Positions 62,384 to 63,059 of a DNA stretch of 63,059 nucleotides are shown piece by piece. The first letter of the stretch is position 1; every line of letters begins with the position of its first letter. Origin of the DNA: JAICWP01 sp035278025 (lineage in GTDB: Bacteria; Acidobacteriota; Terriglobia; Terriglobales; Acidobacteriaceae); assembly GCA_035278025.1 (NCBI GenBank), contig DATEJK010000197.1:1-63059 (forward strand), read 5' to 3'. Below the pieces are notes generated by a model. It had not been told where the DNA came from, made no database searches, and saw only the letters and a program-made list of their open reading frames with translations. The translations under genes were made by a program, and so were the position numbers.

Positions 62384-63058
62384 TCAGAACAGGTATCGCG
62401 TTGCTGCAAACCATCGCCCCACATGCTGCCTGCGGACGACTGTGTTCCAGTAGCTATATATAAATACGGAACAGTCAATAAAGCGCATGACCACGTAAAG
62501 CGGAGAACAATAGAACACATCCCGCCGCCCGTCGCAGACAGCGCACACCAGCGACAAAACCATCAACACCAGCCAATCCAGTCCAACCCCAAAAAGGGCA
62601 ATTCGCGGATAGAAGGCGATCCATAGCGGAATCAGGAGATACAACATGGCAAACAGCAGACCCTCCCCCATCAGCAGCTTGTATTCCCAATCGATTCTGG
62701 TCAGCCCGGTCCACATGCCGTACTTTCTGCCCGTCTGCCACGTGCCTGTATCCCAGCGATAGAGCTGTTTAGCGTAGTCGTGCAAGGTGCGCGGATCCTG
62801 GGTGGAAACAAGCGCGCCCTGCTCGTAAACGATCCTGCCCAACCGCTTGCGATGGACCTGGATGGTGCAGTCCATGTCCTCGACTATGGTGTCGGAGTTC
62901 CACTCCAGCTGGGCGAAGGCCTCGGCCCGAAAACTGGCAGCGCAGCCTGGAGCGACGGTAACTACATTCATATTGCTCTGGCCCGCTTTGTAGATCGCGT
63001 GCGACATCCAGTAGGCCAAAGAACGATAGGCGGTAAGCCAGTTGTGCGGAGTACTTTT
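62384..63058 (-). CDS. Processive family 2 glycosyltransferase (synthase), 5' end cut off
   Basis: The C-terminal 224 residues of a membrane polysaccharide synthase; the frame is open to the window edge. TIVEDMDCTIQVHRK has the ED motif of the catalytic base, and KQLYRWDTGTWQ is the QxxRW motif of processive synthases such as cellulose, hyaluronan and poly-GlcNAc synthases. Three to four spans follow (MLYLLIPLWIAFYP, VLMVLSLVCAVC). It is upstream of the barrel-like, TonB, M48 and copper-oxidase genes, with a ten-base gap to the first. The nearby wecB gene hints at amino-sugar precursors, but the sugar polymerised cannot be read from this part. No PilZ domain is visible in this fragment. Confidence 0.9.
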   Translation of the reverse strand, partial: KSTPHNWLTAYRSLAYWMSHAIYKAGQSNMNVVTVAPGCAASFRAEAFAQLEWNSDTIVEDMDCTIQVHRKRLGRIVYEQGALVSTQDPRTLHDYAKQLYRWDTGTWQTGRKYGMWTGLTRIDWEYKLLMGEGLLFAMLYLLIPLWIAFYPRIALFGVGLDWLVLMVLSLVCAVCDGRRDVFYCSPLYVVMRFIDCSVFIYSYWNTVVRRQHVGRWFAATRYLF

Positions 63059-63059
63059 T

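Overview
The window reads as a chromosomal segment of a GC-rich, Gram-negative, heterotrophic bacterium. It encodes an RND efflux pump, TonB-like proteins, a secretin and an outer-membrane-type barrel. The repertoire (a large Tad locus, an S46 dipeptidyl-peptidase, a secreted S10 peptidase, kelch-type copper oxidase, M48 protease with an Ig-like front end, and many intergenic hairpins) is most like Acidobacteriota, class Terriglobia. That placement is inferred from gene content, not from a marker-gene comparison. I see no rRNA, tRNA, CRISPR array, transposase or phage gene.

Region 1 (1-5.0 kb): a sugar operon (xylulokinase, then a TIM-barrel sugar isomerase cut by the window edge), then a MarR regulator with pirin, DoxX and OsmC-like genes. 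Two near-identical AT-rich palindromic sites lie before marR and pirin. Region 2 (5.1-15.3 kb): an AcrAB-like pump without a TolC partner, a metallophosphoesterase, an MFS transporter, a small membrane protein, a secreted S10 peptidase and an APC permease. Region 3 (15.5-20.8 kb): a tightly coupled three-gene redox operon (DUF2236/MpaB-like haem oxygenase, NDH-2 fused to a cNMP-binding-like domain, nitroreductase-fold protein), then a 1-Cys peroxiredoxin. Region 4 (21.0-23.0 kb): a GT87-like membrane protein and a methyltransferase.

Region 5 (23.3-40.8 kb): a sigma-54 activator, a polytopic membrane protein, and a nearly complete Tad/Flp pilus locus: flp, tadV, two tadE-like genes, cpaB, secretin, tadG-like, cpaE, cpaF, tadB, tadC. 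A strong hairpin separates the pilin gene from the machinery genes. The operon ends in a chain coupled by ATGA overlaps: tadC, a 27-residue membrane microprotein, a DUF192 gene and a long TonB-like protein. A paralogue of the membrane protein at 24.7 kb closes the region on the other strand.

Region 6 (41.0-49.8 kb): a single-domain response regulator, an SDR, two small membrane/coiled-coil proteins with a clear terminator, a tRNA thiolation pair (cysteine desulfurase and MnmA) around a small zinc-ribbon ORF, citrate synthase and an S46 peptidase.

Region 7 (49.9-63.1 kb, all minus strand): envelope and exopolysaccharide genes. Read in transcription order, a processive GT2 synthase (cut by the edge), a duplicated barrel-like protein, a TonB-domain protein, an M48 protease and a galactose-oxidase-like lipoprotein form one close-packed unit. 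They are followed by a secreted GH16 glycanase, an AAA+ ATPase, a second 27-residue membrane microprotein, UDP-GlcNAc 2-epimerase, GtrA and a TPR metallopeptidase-like protein. The synthase plus copper-radical-oxidase plus glycanase set recalls Streptomyces CslA-GlxA-CslZ, with Gram-negative export parts added. This is the strongest candidate for an undescribed system here; the DUF2236 redox operon and the coupled tail of the Tad operon come next.
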